Of a DNA stretch of 64,000 nucleotides, positions 33,256-42,125 are shown piece by piece. The notes below the pieces were generated by a model, which was not told the origin of the DNA, did no database searches, and saw only the letters and a list, made by a program, of their open reading frames with translations. This DNA comes from Rhodospirillales bacterium 70-18 (lineage in GTDB: Bacteria > Pseudomonadota > Alphaproteobacteria > Acetobacterales > Acetobacteraceae). The translations under genes and the position numbers were made by a program. Location of the stretch: contig MKWE01000007.1 in assembly GCA_001899585.1 (NCBI GenBank), positions 1-64,000 of the forward strand. The letters are read 5' to 3'. Numbering within the stretch: the first letter of the stretch is position 1; every line of letters begins with the position of its first letter.

Positions 33256-34122
33256 CTATTTCGGCAGATGCCGGGCGATGTAGGGCGGCAGATGGAAGGC
33301 GGCGGCGTGGCCCTCGGGGGTCCAGTATTCGGTGGTGCCGAGGATGCCGGCCGCCGCGGCGCGGGCGCGGATGGTCTCGGCCGGCACCGCGTCCAGCCCC
33401 GGCTGCTTGGCGGCGAAGCCCAGCGTCATGTAGCCGCCGACATAGGTGGGCACCGCGGCGACATAGGCTCCGACATGCGGGAAGAAGCGGCGGCGGCGCA
33501 GGCTGGTTTCGCGCAGTTCATCGGCCTGCATGAAGGGCACGCCGCACTGGTTCACGATCAGCCCGCCGGCCGACAGGATTCGGGCGCAATTGGCGTAGAA
33601 TTCGTCGGTGAACAGCACCTCGCCGACGCCGATCGGGTCGGTCGAATCGACGATGATGGCGTCGAACGCGGCATCCGGCGCGCGCTTCACATAGTCGATG
33701 CCGTCGCCGACGATCGCCTCGGCGCGCGGATCGGTCCAGGCGTCGCCGGCGATGGCGGGCAGGAATTCCTTGGCCAGGCGGATCACCTCGCCGTCGATCT
33801 CCACCATCACCGCCTGGGTGACGCCCTTGTGCATCAGCACGCGGCGCAGCACGCCGCCGTCGCCGGCGCCGATGATCAGCACGCGCGCGGCGGCCCCGTG
33901 CGCCAGCAGCGGCACATGGGTCAGCATCTCCTGGTAGACGAACTCGTCGCGTTCGGTGATCTGCACCACGCCGTCCAGCAGCATGACGCGACCGTGACTG
34001 TCACTTTCGAAGATGACGATGTCCTGGAAGTCGCTCTGCACCCGGGCCAGCTCGCGCTTCACCAGGAAGCGCTGGCCCCAGGCGGGATACAGCGTCTCGT
34101 TGATCCACGAATCGGTGGCCAT
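33256..34122 (-). CDS. speE: Spermidine synthase (polyamine aminopropyltransferase)
   Basis: The product is 288 aa from ATG 34120-34122 (MATDSWINETLYPAWGQ). Catalytic and SAM-site features are clear: SDFQDIVIFES, LLDGVVQITERDEFVYQEML, ARVLIIGAGDGGVLRRVL, DGIDYV, and the key DSTDPIGVGEVLF. It transfers an aminopropyl group from decarboxylated SAM to putrescine. It lies 97 nt after speD on the same strand, with a strong hairpin between, so the two steps of spermidine synthesis are adjacent. Confidence 0.95.
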   Translation of the reverse strand: MATDSWINETLYPAWGQRFLVKRELARVQSDFQDIVIFESDSHGRVMLLDGVVQITERDEFVYQEMLTHVPLLAHGAAARVLIIGAGDGGVLRRVLMHKGVTQAVMVEIDGEVIRLAKEFLPAIAGDAWTDPRAEAIVGDGIDYVKRAPDAAFDAIIVDSTDPIGVGEVLFTDEFYANCARILSAGGLIVNQCGVPFMQADELRETSLRRRRFFPHVGAYVAAVPTYVGGYMTLGFAAKQPGLDAVPAETIRARAAAAGILGTTEYWTPEGHAAAFHLPPYIARHLPK

Positions 34123-34169
34123 GGCGGCGTCTCCGTCAGGCTGGGGCTGGCTTGGGGGATGATCATGCA

Positions 34170-34198
34170 ACAGGCCCGGACGCGGCGTCCGGGCCTGT
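34170..34198. promoter_or_regulatory. 12-bp hairpin between speD and speE
   Basis: ACAGGCCCGGAC and GTCCGGGCCTGT pair perfectly around GCGGC. No U-tract follows on the minus strand, so full termination is unlikely; differential expression or mRNA stabilisation between speD and speE is possible. Confidence 0.6.
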
Positions 34199-34219
34199 GC
34201 GCGAAGGCGGCGGCCGGGG

Positions 34220-34684
34220 TTAGTACACCCGGCCGCGGCGCTGTTCGTCCACGTCGGTGCGACTCGGCGAGAAGGCGGCCTTGAGCACCGGGATCGCCTT
34301 GTGCGGGTCGCATGCGCCACACATGAAGATGTCCACGGCCGCGAAGTCGCGCTCCGGCCACGTATGGATGGAGATGTGGCTTTCGGCCAGCACGACCACG
34401 CCCGACACCCCGCCATTGGGGGTGAAGTGGTGGAAATGGCTGTGCAGGATGGTGGCCCCGGCGATCAAGGCGGCCTCGCGCAGCGCCGCGTCGATATGCT
34501 GCGGATCATCCAGGCGGCCGGCGCCCCACAAATCCACCAATAGGTGCATGCCGGCGAACTTCATCCCGTCGCGCTCGACGAAATAATCCGTTCGTTCCTC
34601 GTCCGCCCCTGCGACGCGGTTATCGATCGTCTGGTTCTCGCTCGGAGTCTCCGAGACCATCCCCAGTGGCATGAGTGCGTTCAT
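34220..34684 (-). CDS. speD: S-adenosylmethionine decarboxylase proenzyme
   Basis: The product is 154 aa from ATG 34682-34684. The self-cleavage site is seen in LAESHISIHTWPE: cleavage before Ser creates the pyruvoyl cofactor. The catalytic CGACDPHKAI follows, and FAGMHLLVDLWG and HHFTPNGGVSGVV match the bacterial SpeD/SpeH class. It makes decarboxylated SAM for SpeE. A short N-terminal extension (about 35 residues) precedes the conserved domain. Confidence 0.94.
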   Translation of the reverse strand: MNALMPLGMVSETPSENQTIDNRVAGADEERTDYFVERDGMKFAGMHLLVDLWGAGRLDDPQHIDAALREAALIAGATILHSHFHHFTPNGGVSGVVVLAESHISIHTWPERDFAAVDIFMCGACDPHKAIPVLKAAFSPSRTDVDEQRRGRVY

Positions 34685-34798
34685 CGCGCAAACCCCTGTC
34701 AACCAGTAGACGGCCTGTTGGGCAGCACGCCGAATGCGTGCGCCCCCTGGGGCCAAGGCCGCGGAACATGAGGAAATGGGGGGGGGGATGCAAGAGAA

Positions 34799-34851
34799 AT
34801 TGCCCCCCTCGCCCCATGTTTCTCGCATGCCCGTTGCGCGAGGGGGGCAAT
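34799..34851 (-). terminator. Terminator-like hairpin after the chemotaxis operon
   Basis: ATTGCCCCCCTCGC and GCGAGGGGGGCAAT are perfect 14-nt complements around a 25-nt loop, 5 nt beyond the stop of the TPR gene. On the minus strand the stem is followed by TTTCTCTTG. It likely ends the fliL-to-TPR transcript and shields speD; the long loop is atypical. Confidence 0.6.
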
Positions 34852-34855
34852 CCGC

Positions 34856-37800
34856 CTACCGCGCGGGCCCCACGGGATTCACTTCGGAAGTCAAGGACTT
34901 CAACGCATCGGGAATCCGGCTGGCCAGCTTCGTCTCCTGCTCGGCCCGGCCGAGGTCGGAGACCGCCTGCACCGGGCCCGCGGTAATCAGGCGGAACATG
35001 TCGGCAAGGTTACCCGGCGGGATGCGCGGCAGGTCGTGGCTGAACAGCCGCGCCAGCATCGCCTCGTCGCCCGCCTGGGCCGCGGCCGAGGCCAGCCGCA
35101 GCAGCGCGGTGGCCTGCACGGCGGTCAGCATGCCCTCGGACGGCACCACGCGGGCGGTCCAGGCCAGCAGCGCCGCCTCGGCCCCCGGCCACTGCCTGGC
35201 CTGCTCCAGCAGCGTGGCGCGCAACTCGTCGCCGGGCGCGGTGTCGAGCGCGGTGAGCGCCTGCACCGCCTGCGGCAACTGCCCGGCGGCGGCGGCGGCG
35301 CGGGCGTAGATCAGGGTGCGGCGCTCCAGCAGCGCCGGCTTCATGCGGCCAACGCCCAGGGTTGCCGCCAGGCTCGCCAGCGCGCCGGCGGCATCGCCCT
35401 GCCGCAGCCGCACCGAGGCCAGCTTGGCGCCGAGTTCGGAGCGCGCATCGCCGGGCGGAGTGGCGTCGGCCAGCTTCTGCAGCACCGGCAGCGCGCGGCC
35501 CGGCAGGTCCAGCGCCACCAGCCGGTCGGCCAGATGCCCGGCCAGCGCGCGACCGGCCTCGCCGGCGGGGATGAGGTCGGCGTTCTCCTCGGCCAGCGCC
35601 ACCAGTTCCAGCGGCGGCAGCGGGTTTTTCGCCTCATGCGCCAGCGCGGCGGCGAAGGTCTGCTCCAGGCGGGCATGGATGGCCGGCGCGTCGGCGGGAT
35701 ACACCCGGGCGGTCTCGCGCAGCAGCGCCAGGGCGCGGCGCGGGTCGCCGCCATCGGCACGCAGCTCGGCGGTGCGCAGGCGGACCTTCAATTCGCGGCC
35801 GTCGCCGCGCCAGGCGTAGATCTGCCGGTCCAGCGCGTCGGCGGCCTTGGCCGGGGCCAGCGCGCCATCGGCCACCCGCAGCTGCACGGCGCGGAAGGCG
35901 GCGCGGGCGCGCACCAGGCGGTCGCCGGACTGCGCGGCCCGGTCGTAGACGGCCAGCGCGGCCTTGGTGTCGCCGTTGGCCTCGGCGAGCAGGCCGGCGG
36001 CCAGTAGGAGCGAGGGGTCGTCCTTGCGGGCGGCCAGCAGGCGGGCGGCCGCCTTGCGCTCGCCGCCCAGCGCCATCGTCTCGGCGGCCAGCGGCAGCAG
36101 GTGGTCGCGCAGCGGCTTCGGATACGACAGCAGCAGGTTGATGGTGGCGGCGAACACCGGGGCGGCGGCGGGCGAACCCTCCTCGTGCTGCGCGGTGCGG
36201 ACGGCGCGCCACAGGGCGACCTCGTCGGTGCCGTCCAGCCGGGGGTCCTCGATGCCATCCGACTCGGCGGGGCGGCCGGCCAGCATGGCGGCGATGGCGG
36301 ACAGGCCGATCTGGTCGGGGTCGTCCACCATGCGGCCGTCATCGGTGGCGGCCAGCCGCAGCACCGCCTGCGCCTCCGCCCCCATGCCGAGCGCCAGCAG
36401 CGCCTGCCCCACCTCCAGCCGCTTCGGGCCACGCGCCTGCGGAGGCGTGGCGGCGGCGGTGGCGATGGCGGCCTGGGCGCGGCGCAGCAGGCCGGCCACC
36501 GGCAGGTCGGGGAAGTCGAACCGGCGGCTCAGCGCATGCGCGTCGGCGGCGGCCAGGGCGGCGGCGTTGGGCACCGACAGCGCCAGCGTGCGCTGCGCGT
36601 CGGCCGACAGCACGAAGCCCTCGCGGGCCGGGCGCAGGGTCAGCGCGTCCGAGGCCGGGGCGACGGCGACGCCTTGCCAGGTGGGCAGCAGCACGAATTC
36701 GGGCGCGCGGCGATCCACCGGCACCCCCTGCCCCGGACTTTTCTGCGTGCCCACCAGCAGCGTGCCGCCGGTGAGCGGGTCGGGCACCGAGATCACCAGC
36801 CCCGGCGCGGCCGCGGGCAGGCGCAGGCGGCCGGCATCGAATTCCGGGCGGATCGGCGTCGGCGCCCGGCCGCCGGCGGCGAGCACGGCGACGGTCCAGC
36901 CGGCGGGCACGCGGGACAGCCGCACCGCCTCGCCGGGGCCGAGCGGCAGGCGCAGCAAGGTGGCCGCCGGCAGCAGCGCGATGGTGGCCGCGCCGAACAC
37001 CGGGTCGCCACGCAGCGGCGCCAGATCGACCGGGCGCTGCTCGTCGAACACCACCACGGCGCCCTCGCCACGGCGGAAGGCGGCGGCGCCAGTGCCGGCG
37101 GCGAACGGCAAGGTGACGGCATGCGGCGCCGCGGCCTGCGCCGCCAGCGCCAGCGTGCCAGCGGTGGGCGTGGGCGCGGTGGCCTGCACCGGCGTGAGCG
37201 GCGCCGGTGTCATGGTGGGTGGCGTGGGGGCAAGCGGCGTGGGGGCCGGCAGCTTCGGCGCGAGTGGCGTTGGAGGAGGCGGCGTGTCGGCGAGCGCGTT
37301 GACGGCCGCTATCGCACGGGCACGGGCGGCGGCTGCAATGGCGGCGTCGCCCGGCCCGGCCGCCGGCGGCTTGGCGGCGGCCACCGGCGCCGCCTTCGGT
37401 GCCACAGGTTGCCGGGCAGGCGCGGGCCGGTGAGGCATCGTCGCGGCAACGGCGGACGGCGCGGCCGCAGGCGTGGCGGCATGCCCGGCCGGATCGAACA
37501 CATCCACCACCAGCCGGCTGCCCAGCCGCCAGGCGCGGGCATGGGCGCCGGCGGCCAGGGTCAGCACCGCACCGCCCGGAACGGGGGCGATGGCGTGCAC
37601 GTTGCGCGTGGTGGCGGCGGTCGGCGCGATGCCGCCCCCCCCGCTGAAGCGCACGGTCAGCGTGTCGCCGTCGCGCCCGGTGCGCCAGGTGGCGCCGGCC
37701 GGCAGGTCGAACACCACGCGGCCGAAATCGCCATGGCCGCCGGTGCGCACCGCGATCGGTGCGTGCTCGGCGGCCCCCTGTCCGGCTGGTGGCTGCCCAG

Positions 37801-37918
37801 CTGGCGGCGGCCCGGCGGCGGGCTGCCCCGGTTGTGGGTCGGCCGCCGCGCTGGCCGGGCCAAGCAGCAGCCCGGCCAGCAGTACCGGCACCACCCCGAC
37901 GATCCGCCGCACGCGCAT
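34856..37918 (-). CDS. Very large exported TPR-rich protein of the motility operon
   Basis: The product is 1020 aa from ATG 37916-37918, which overlaps the cheZ stop. It has a signal peptide (VGVVPVLLAGLLLGPASAAA). A beta-rich segment follows (GRVVFDLPAGATWRT ... RLVVDVFDP), resembling an AMIN-like fold. Next is a long Pro/Ala-rich linker (~residues 150-260), then from ~residue 480 many helical TPR-like pairs (LLRETARVYPADAPAIHARL, ALPVLQKLADATPPGD). There are no transmembrane helices after the signal. Similar long proteins sit at the end of motility operons in Azospirillum-like bacteria; their role is unknown. Periplasmic scaffolding of the motor is a guess. Confidence 0.75.
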   Translation of the reverse strand: MRVRRIVGVVPVLLAGLLLGPASAAADPQPGQPAAGPPPAGQPPAGQGAAEHAPIAVRTGGHGDFGRVVFDLPAGATWRTGRDGDTLTVRFSGGGGIAPTAATTRNVHAIAPVPGGAVLTLAAGAHARAWRLGSRLVVDVFDPAGHAATPAAAPSAVAATMPHRPAPARQPVAPKAAPVAAAKPPAAGPGDAAIAAAARARAIAAVNALADTPPPPTPLAPKLPAPTPLAPTPPTMTPAPLTPVQATAPTPTAGTLALAAQAAAPHAVTLPFAAGTGAAAFRRGEGAVVVFDEQRPVDLAPLRGDPVFGAATIALLPAATLLRLPLGPGEAVRLSRVPAGWTVAVLAAGGRAPTPIRPEFDAGRLRLPAAAPGLVISVPDPLTGGTLLVGTQKSPGQGVPVDRRAPEFVLLPTWQGVAVAPASDALTLRPAREGFVLSADAQRTLALSVPNAAALAAADAHALSRRFDFPDLPVAGLLRRAQAAIATAAATPPQARGPKRLEVGQALLALGMGAEAQAVLRLAATDDGRMVDDPDQIGLSAIAAMLAGRPAESDGIEDPRLDGTDEVALWRAVRTAQHEEGSPAAAPVFAATINLLLSYPKPLRDHLLPLAAETMALGGERKAAARLLAARKDDPSLLLAAGLLAEANGDTKAALAVYDRAAQSGDRLVRARAAFRAVQLRVADGALAPAKAADALDRQIYAWRGDGRELKVRLRTAELRADGGDPRRALALLRETARVYPADAPAIHARLEQTFAAALAHEAKNPLPPLELVALAEENADLIPAGEAGRALAGHLADRLVALDLPGRALPVLQKLADATPPGDARSELGAKLASVRLRQGDAAGALASLAATLGVGRMKPALLERRTLIYARAAAAAGQLPQAVQALTALDTAPGDELRATLLEQARQWPGAEAALLAWTARVVPSEGMLTAVQATALLRLASAAAQAGDEAMLARLFSHDLPRIPPGNLADMFRLITAGPVQAVSDLGRAEQETKLASRIPDALKSLTSEVNPVGPAR

Positions 37919-38550
37919 CAGTCGAAGCTCGCCAGCAGCTTGTCGATGTCGCTCTGGTCCATCGCGTTGCTGGGTAGTTGCGGGCCGTTGAGCAGCAGCG
38001 CCGCATCCGGCGGCGGCACCGGGGCGGCCGGGGCGCCGCGGCGGTCGCCGAAGGCGGCCACGATGTTGGCCACCTTCGCCTCGATCGCCTTCAGCGCCGC
38101 CACCACCTTGGTGATTCGCTGGCCGGTGATGTCCTGGAAGCTGCACGCCTCGTAGATGCGCGTGGTGGCGTCCTGCAGATGCTGCGCGGCCTCGCCGGAC
38201 AGGCCGGCACCCACCTGGTCCAGCGTCTCGCAGGTCTCCAGTATGGCGTCGGTCGCCGCCGCCGTGTGCGCCACGATCGCGTCCAGCTCGTCGGTCGCCG
38301 AAGGGATGTGGCTGGCGGTGATGTCGTCCACCTTCAGCGCGGCGATCTCCGCCTTGGCGGTGGCGATGGTCTGGCCAAGCTCCTCCACCTCCGACAGCAG
38401 CATGGTCTCGGTGGCGGTCAGGTGGCCGCGCATGGTCGCCAGCACCGACTGCACCACCTCGGCCACCATCGCCGGCTGGGTGGCGGGGTAGCGGGCGCGG
38501 ATCGCCTCCAGCCGCTCGGACAGCGGCGGATCGGCCGAGGGATCATGCAT
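37918..38550 (-). CDS. cheZ: Chemotaxis phosphatase CheZ
   Basis: The product is 210 aa, mostly helical. The active-site helix reads CSFQDITGQRITKVV, whose Asp-Ile-Thr-Gly-Gln carries the catalytic Gln that attacks CheY-P. The C-terminal tail MDQSDIDKLLASFD matches the CheY-binding peptide of CheZ. CheZ is absent from many alphaproteobacteria but present in Rhodospirillales. It overlaps cheY by 8 nt and the downstream TPR gene by 3 nt. Confidence 0.9.
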   Translation of the reverse strand: MHDPSADPPLSERLEAIRARYPATQPAMVAEVVQSVLATMRGHLTATETMLLSEVEELGQTIATAKAEIAALKVDDITASHIPSATDELDAIVAHTAAATDAILETCETLDQVGAGLSGEAAQHLQDATTRIYEACSFQDITGQRITKVVAALKAIEAKVANIVAAFGDRRGAPAAPVPPPDAALLLNGPQLPSNAMDQSDIDKLLASFD

Positions 38551-38929
38551 TGCCCAGCACCTTTTCGATCTTTTCGCGCAGCGTCTCGGCGTTGAACGGC
38601 TTCACGATGTAGTTCGAGACGCCAGCCTGCTTGGCGGCCACGACGTTCTCCGCCTTGCTCTCGGCGGTGATCATGATGAACGGCGTGGCCTTCAGCTTGG
38701 CGTCCGCCCGCACCTCCTGCAGCAATTGCAGGCCGGTCATCGGCGCCATGTTCCAGTCGCTGATCACCAGGCCGTAGCCGCCGGCGCGCAGCTTGCCCAG
38801 CGCCTCGGCCCCGTCGGTGGCCTCGTCCACGTTGTGGAAGTCGATCTGCTTCAGCAGGTTGCGGATGATCCGCAACATCGTCTTGTAGTCGTCCACGATC
38901 AGCACGTTCATGGCCTTGTCGATCGTCAT
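38543..38929 (-). CDS. cheY: Chemotaxis response regulator CheY
   Basis: The product is 128 aa, a single receiver domain. NVLIVDDYKTML supplies the acidic pair, ISDWNMAPMTG the phospho-acceptor Asp, MITAES the conserved Thr and YIVKPF the Lys. Sequence style is that of CheY rather than of an output-domain regulator. It carries signals to FliM and is dephosphorylated by CheZ, whose gene overlaps it. It lies downstream of fliM and motE. Confidence 0.94.
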   Translation of the reverse strand: MTIDKAMNVLIVDDYKTMLRIIRNLLKQIDFHNVDEATDGAEALGKLRAGGYGLVISDWNMAPMTGLQLLQEVRADAKLKATPFIMITAESKAENVVAAKQAGVSNYIVKPFNAETLREKIEKVLGNA

Positions 38930-38998
38930 GTCACTCCCTTTCGCTGCACGGCGCGCGGCGGGCTGCCGGCCATGCGGTCGGTCTATCCGTCCGGCGGT

Positions 38999-39682
38999 TC
39001 ATCCGCCCGGCTTCGCGGGCGCGGGCACGGACGGCGCGCGGTTGGCCTTGGCGCGCATCTCCGCCAGCTCGGCGGTCACCTGGCGGGCGCGCTCGGGCTG
39101 CATCGCGGCCAGCACCGGCGCGGCCTTGCGCTCGTTCATGCGGTCCAGCACCTGCAGCAGCACCGGCTTGTCCAGGTCGTTGAAGATCGTCGCGGCGTCG
39201 CGCGGCTTCATGGTCTCGTACAGCTTCACCAGGCCCTGCCAGTTGGCGTCGTCGCGGGCGCGCCGCTTGGTCTCCAGCCCTTCCAGGCTTTTCTGCAGGC
39301 TGGTGAGTTCGGCCACCCGCGCGCCGAGCCGTTTCTCGGCGGCGGAGAGCACGCCCTCGCGGGCCGACAGGGTGGCGGCGCGCGCATCCAGTTCGGCCCG
39401 GCGATGGCGCAGGTCGAGCAGCAGCGTTCGCTCGCTGTCGCTCATCGTCGGATCGGCACAGGCCACCGGCGCGCTGGCCGCCGCCGGAGTGGCCGGAGGG
39501 GCCGGCGGCGGTTCCGTCGGTCCCTGGCGGACGGTGGGCGGCGGCGGCATGGCGGCGGCGGTGGCGCCGGCGGCGGCCGGCACGGCGGCACGCACCAGCA
39601 CCGCCGACTTCACCAGCAGCAGGGCGGCCATCGCGGCGATGGTCAACGGCAGCAGCCGCGGCCGGCGGAAGCGGCGGGTCAT
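38999..39682 (-). CDS. motE: MotE-like periplasmic flagellar chaperone (MgtE-N domain)
   Basis: The product is 227 aa from ATG 39680-39682. An N-terminal hydrophobic segment (LLPLTIAAMAALLLVKSAVLV) is followed by a Pro/Ala linker and a coiled coil (LLDLRHRRAELDARAATLS). The C-terminal MgtE-N-like domain reads LVKLYETMKPRDAATIFNDLD and VLDRMNERKAAPVLAAM. This matches MotE, which in rhizobia is a chaperone for the motor protein MotC. MotC itself is not visible here, so the client may differ. Confidence 0.82.
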   Translation of the reverse strand: MTRRFRRPRLLPLTIAAMAALLLVKSAVLVRAAVPAAAGATAAAMPPPPTVRQGPTEPPPAPPATPAAASAPVACADPTMSDSERTLLLDLRHRRAELDARAATLSAREGVLSAAEKRLGARVAELTSLQKSLEGLETKRRARDDANWQGLVKLYETMKPRDAATIFNDLDKPVLLQVLDRMNERKAAPVLAAMQPERARQVTAELAEMRAKANRAPSVPAPAKPGG

Positions 39683-39719
39683 CGGGCAATCTCCTTGCAC
39701 CCGGTGGTGGCGGCGCGGC

Positions 39720-40250
39720 TCATCGGGCGAGCCGCAGCGCCTTCAGCAGGTCGCGCTCGGCCTGGCTGCGCACCCGCGGCGCCACCTCCTCCAGCGCGGC
39801 AGGTTCGGCCGCGACGGGGGGTTCCGGCGCCGGCTCCGGCCGCTGGAACGGGGTCGGCAGGTAAGGTTCGGGCGGCTCTGGCGACAGGCGCGGCGCAGGC
39901 TGATCCAGCGCCCGCCCGGCGCGCACCAGCCGGTCCAGCCGGTCGGCCAGCTTCTCGCCGCGGTCGTTGAGGAACAGCAGGTCGTCCTTCAGCCGCGTGG
40001 CGCTGTCCACATGCCGGGCGATCTGCCGGCCGGCCCCGTCGGCCGCTTCGTGCAGCCGCTCCACCCCCTGCTCGGCGGCCTGGGTGGAGGCATTGAACTG
40101 CGCCACCAGCGCCTCCAGCGCCGCCCGGTCGCGCTTCAGCACGCCCAGCGCCCGCTCCAGCCGCAGCGCATGGAACAGCGTCGCGGCCAGCAGCCCGACA
40201 AGCACGATCTCCAGCAGCCATTCCATGCCACCCATCCCGATGCCGTTCAT
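39720..40250 (-). CDS. DUF6468 membrane-anchored coiled-coil protein
   Basis: The product is 176 aa. One N-terminal transmembrane helix (WLLEIVLVGLLAATLFHAL), then a long heptad-rich coiled coil (~residues 30-110), then a Pro/Glu-rich tail. This is the pattern of DUF6468 proteins found between fliM and motE in Rhodospirillales. It probably lies in the inner membrane with its coiled coil near the motor; function unknown. Confidence 0.75.
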   Translation of the reverse strand: MNGIGMGGMEWLLEIVLVGLLAATLFHALRLERALGVLKRDRAALEALVAQFNASTQAAEQGVERLHEAADGAGRQIARHVDSATRLKDDLLFLNDRGEKLADRLDRLVRAGRALDQPAPRLSPEPPEPYLPTPFQRPEPAPEPPVAAEPAALEEVAPRVRSQAERDLLKALRLAR

Positions 40251-40287
40251 GGCAAACCAGGGTGAACATTCTGTTCACCCCGCATCC

Positions 40288-41385
40288 CTATCGTTCCGTC
40301 GCCGGCTGCGGGCGCGGCAATTCGCGTTCGATGCGCACCGCGACACGGTTCTTGCGGCGCCCCACCTTGCCCTCGAACATCGCCATGGCGCCGCAGCGCA
40401 GCACCACCGAGGCGCCGACCGAGGCGTTCAGCACGATCTGGCTGCCCGGCTTCAGCGCCATCACGTCCGACAGGCGCATCACCTGCTCGTCCAGCACCAC
40501 GTCCAGGTCGATGTCGGTGTTCCACAATTCCTCGGCCAGATGCGTCTCCCAGATGGAATCGCGGCCGAATTTCTCGCCCATGAACTGCTGCAACAGCAGC
40601 TCGCGCACCGGCTCCAGCGTGGCATAGGGCAGCAGCAGTTCCAGCTTGCCGCCGCGATCCTCCATGTCCACCCGCAGACGGGCCAGCACGGCGGCGTTGG
40701 ACAGGCGGGAAATGGTGGCGAAGCGCGGGTTCACCTCCAGCCGCTCGAACCGGAAGGTCACCGGGCACAGCGGGTCGAAGCTCACCGACAGGTCGGCCAG
40801 CACCACATGGATCAGCCGCTCCACCAGCGTGCGCTCGATGGTGGTGTAGGGCCGGCCCTCGATGCGCATCGCCGCCGTGCCGCGCCTGCCGCCCAGCAGC
40901 ACATCGACGATCGAGTAGATCATCGCGCTGTCCACCACCATCAGCCCGTAATTGTCCCACTCCTCCGCCTTGAACACCGCCAGCATCGCCGGCAGCGGGA
41001 TGGAGTTGAGGTAGTCGCCGAAGCGCAACGAGAGGATGTTGTCGATGCCGACTTCCACATTGTCGCTGGTGAAGTTGCGCAGGCTGGTGGACATGATGCG
41101 CACCAGCCGGTCGAACACGATCTCCAGCATCGGCAGGCGCTCGTACGAGACGAGGCCGGAGCTGATGATGCGCTGCATGCCGGTGCGGTGCTCGCCGCCG
41201 GCCGGGCCGTCGTCGAAGCCCAGCAGGCTGTCGATCTCGGCCTGGTTCAGCACCCGCTGGGTGGGCACGGCGGGGCCGGCGGCGGCGGCGCCCTCGCCGT
41301 CTTCGGCCTCCAGGTCGGCGCCCCAGGCGGCGGCGAGGTCGTCGTCGCTGGCAGCCGCCCCGGGCTCGTCCTGCGCGCCGCTCAT
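40288..41385 (-). CDS. fliM: Flagellar motor switch protein FliM
   Basis: The product is 365 aa from ATG 41383-41385, overlapping the fliL stop (ATGA). The CheY-binding peptide appears as LNQAEIDSLLGFDD near residue 47 rather than at the very N-terminus, so an extra acidic ~45-residue extension precedes it. The middle domain includes YERLPMLEIVFDRLVRIMS and MVVDSAMIYSIVDVLLGG. The C-terminal SpoA domain includes DVVLDEQVMRLSDVMALKPGS. It forms the C-ring that sets rotation sense. Confidence 0.94.
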   Translation of the reverse strand: MSGAQDEPGAAASDDDLAAAWGADLEAEDGEGAAAAGPAVPTQRVLNQAEIDSLLGFDDGPAGGEHRTGMQRIISSGLVSYERLPMLEIVFDRLVRIMSTSLRNFTSDNVEVGIDNILSLRFGDYLNSIPLPAMLAVFKAEEWDNYGLMVVDSAMIYSIVDVLLGGRRGTAAMRIEGRPYTTIERTLVERLIHVVLADLSVSFDPLCPVTFRFERLEVNPRFATISRLSNAAVLARLRVDMEDRGGKLELLLPYATLEPVRELLLQQFMGEKFGRDSIWETHLAEELWNTDIDLDVVLDEQVMRLSDVMALKPGSQIVLNASVGASVVLRCGAMAMFEGKVGRRKNRVAVRIERELPRPQPATER

Positions 41386-41951
41386 TGGATCAGCATTTCG
41401 GTGAACAGCACGTCCACCACGCGGGCGGGCGCCACGGCGACGTTGGCGCGCCCGATCAGCTCCTCGCGCAGGCGATAGGTGCCGGCGCTGCCGCGCAACT
41501 CCTCCGGGCGCATCTCGCGCAGATAGGTCTGGAACAGGTCGAGCAGCCGCGGCATGGCGGCCTTCACCGCCTCCACATCCTCCGGCCGGGCCAGTTCCAG
41601 CCGGGTGTGCAACTTGACGTAGCTGGCACGGCGCGGCCCGGCATTGAGGTTGGCGATGATCTCCGGCATCTCCAGGTAGACAGGCGCGGGAACCTTGGCG
41701 GCTGCCTGGCCGTCCGCCCCGCTGGCCGCCCCATTGGCCGCTGCCTCGCCCGCCTTGGCGCCGTGCGCGGCGGCGCCGTGCGGTTTGCCACCCATGCTCA
41801 GCAGCGGCGGCAGGATGCCGCCGAACCACAGGCCGGCGCCGATCGCCGCCAGCAGCACCGGCACCGCGAGGATCACCAGCTTGCGCCGCCCGCCCGCCTT
41901 GCCGCCACCCGCCGCCTGTGCGCCATCCGCCGTTGTCGCCGCAGCGCCCAT
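41382..41951 (-). CDS. fliL: Flagellar basal-body-associated protein FliL
   Basis: The product is 189 aa from ATG 41949-41951. One transmembrane helix (LVILAVPVLLAAIGAGLWFGG) is followed by an Ala/Gly linker and the periplasmic FliL domain (YLEMPEIIANLNAG ... YVKLHTRLEL ... LLDLFQTYLREM ... VDVLFTEMLIQ). FliL supports stator function at the motor. It is first in the minus-strand operon; the region to flgF (230 bp) is divergent, with a sigma-54 site seen only in the flgF direction. Confidence 0.92.
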   Translation of the reverse strand: MGAAATTADGAQAAGGGKAGGRRKLVILAVPVLLAAIGAGLWFGGILPPLLSMGGKPHGAAAHGAKAGEAAANGAASGADGQAAAKVPAPVYLEMPEIIANLNAGPRRASYVKLHTRLELARPEDVEAVKAAMPRLLDLFQTYLREMRPEELRGSAGTYRLREELIGRANVAVAPARVVDVLFTEMLIQ

Positions 41952-42125
41952 TGCCCGTCCTGTCGTCCGTTGCGCGGCGCGCCCTGCTGCGCCCTCCGCA
42001 CTGTCGCCGGGCGCGGTTAACGAAGCCTTGCCCTCCCGGTCATTTTTGCCGGGTGGCAACAAGGCCGGCCCGGCACGCGCTGCCGGCCGCCGCCGCCGCC
42101 GCCAGGGTTTCCGCCACCCGCCGGC

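Noticed and set aside
34685-34798. Polyamine- or SAM-responsive riboswitch in the speD leader
   Set aside because: The leader has C- and G-runs and a short GGCC pairing but no recognisable riboswitch core; I cannot support one.
36101-38155. 684-codon plus-strand open frame
   Set aside because: Antisense to the TPR protein and CheZ, whose domains are recognisable; no ribosome-binding site or family motif.
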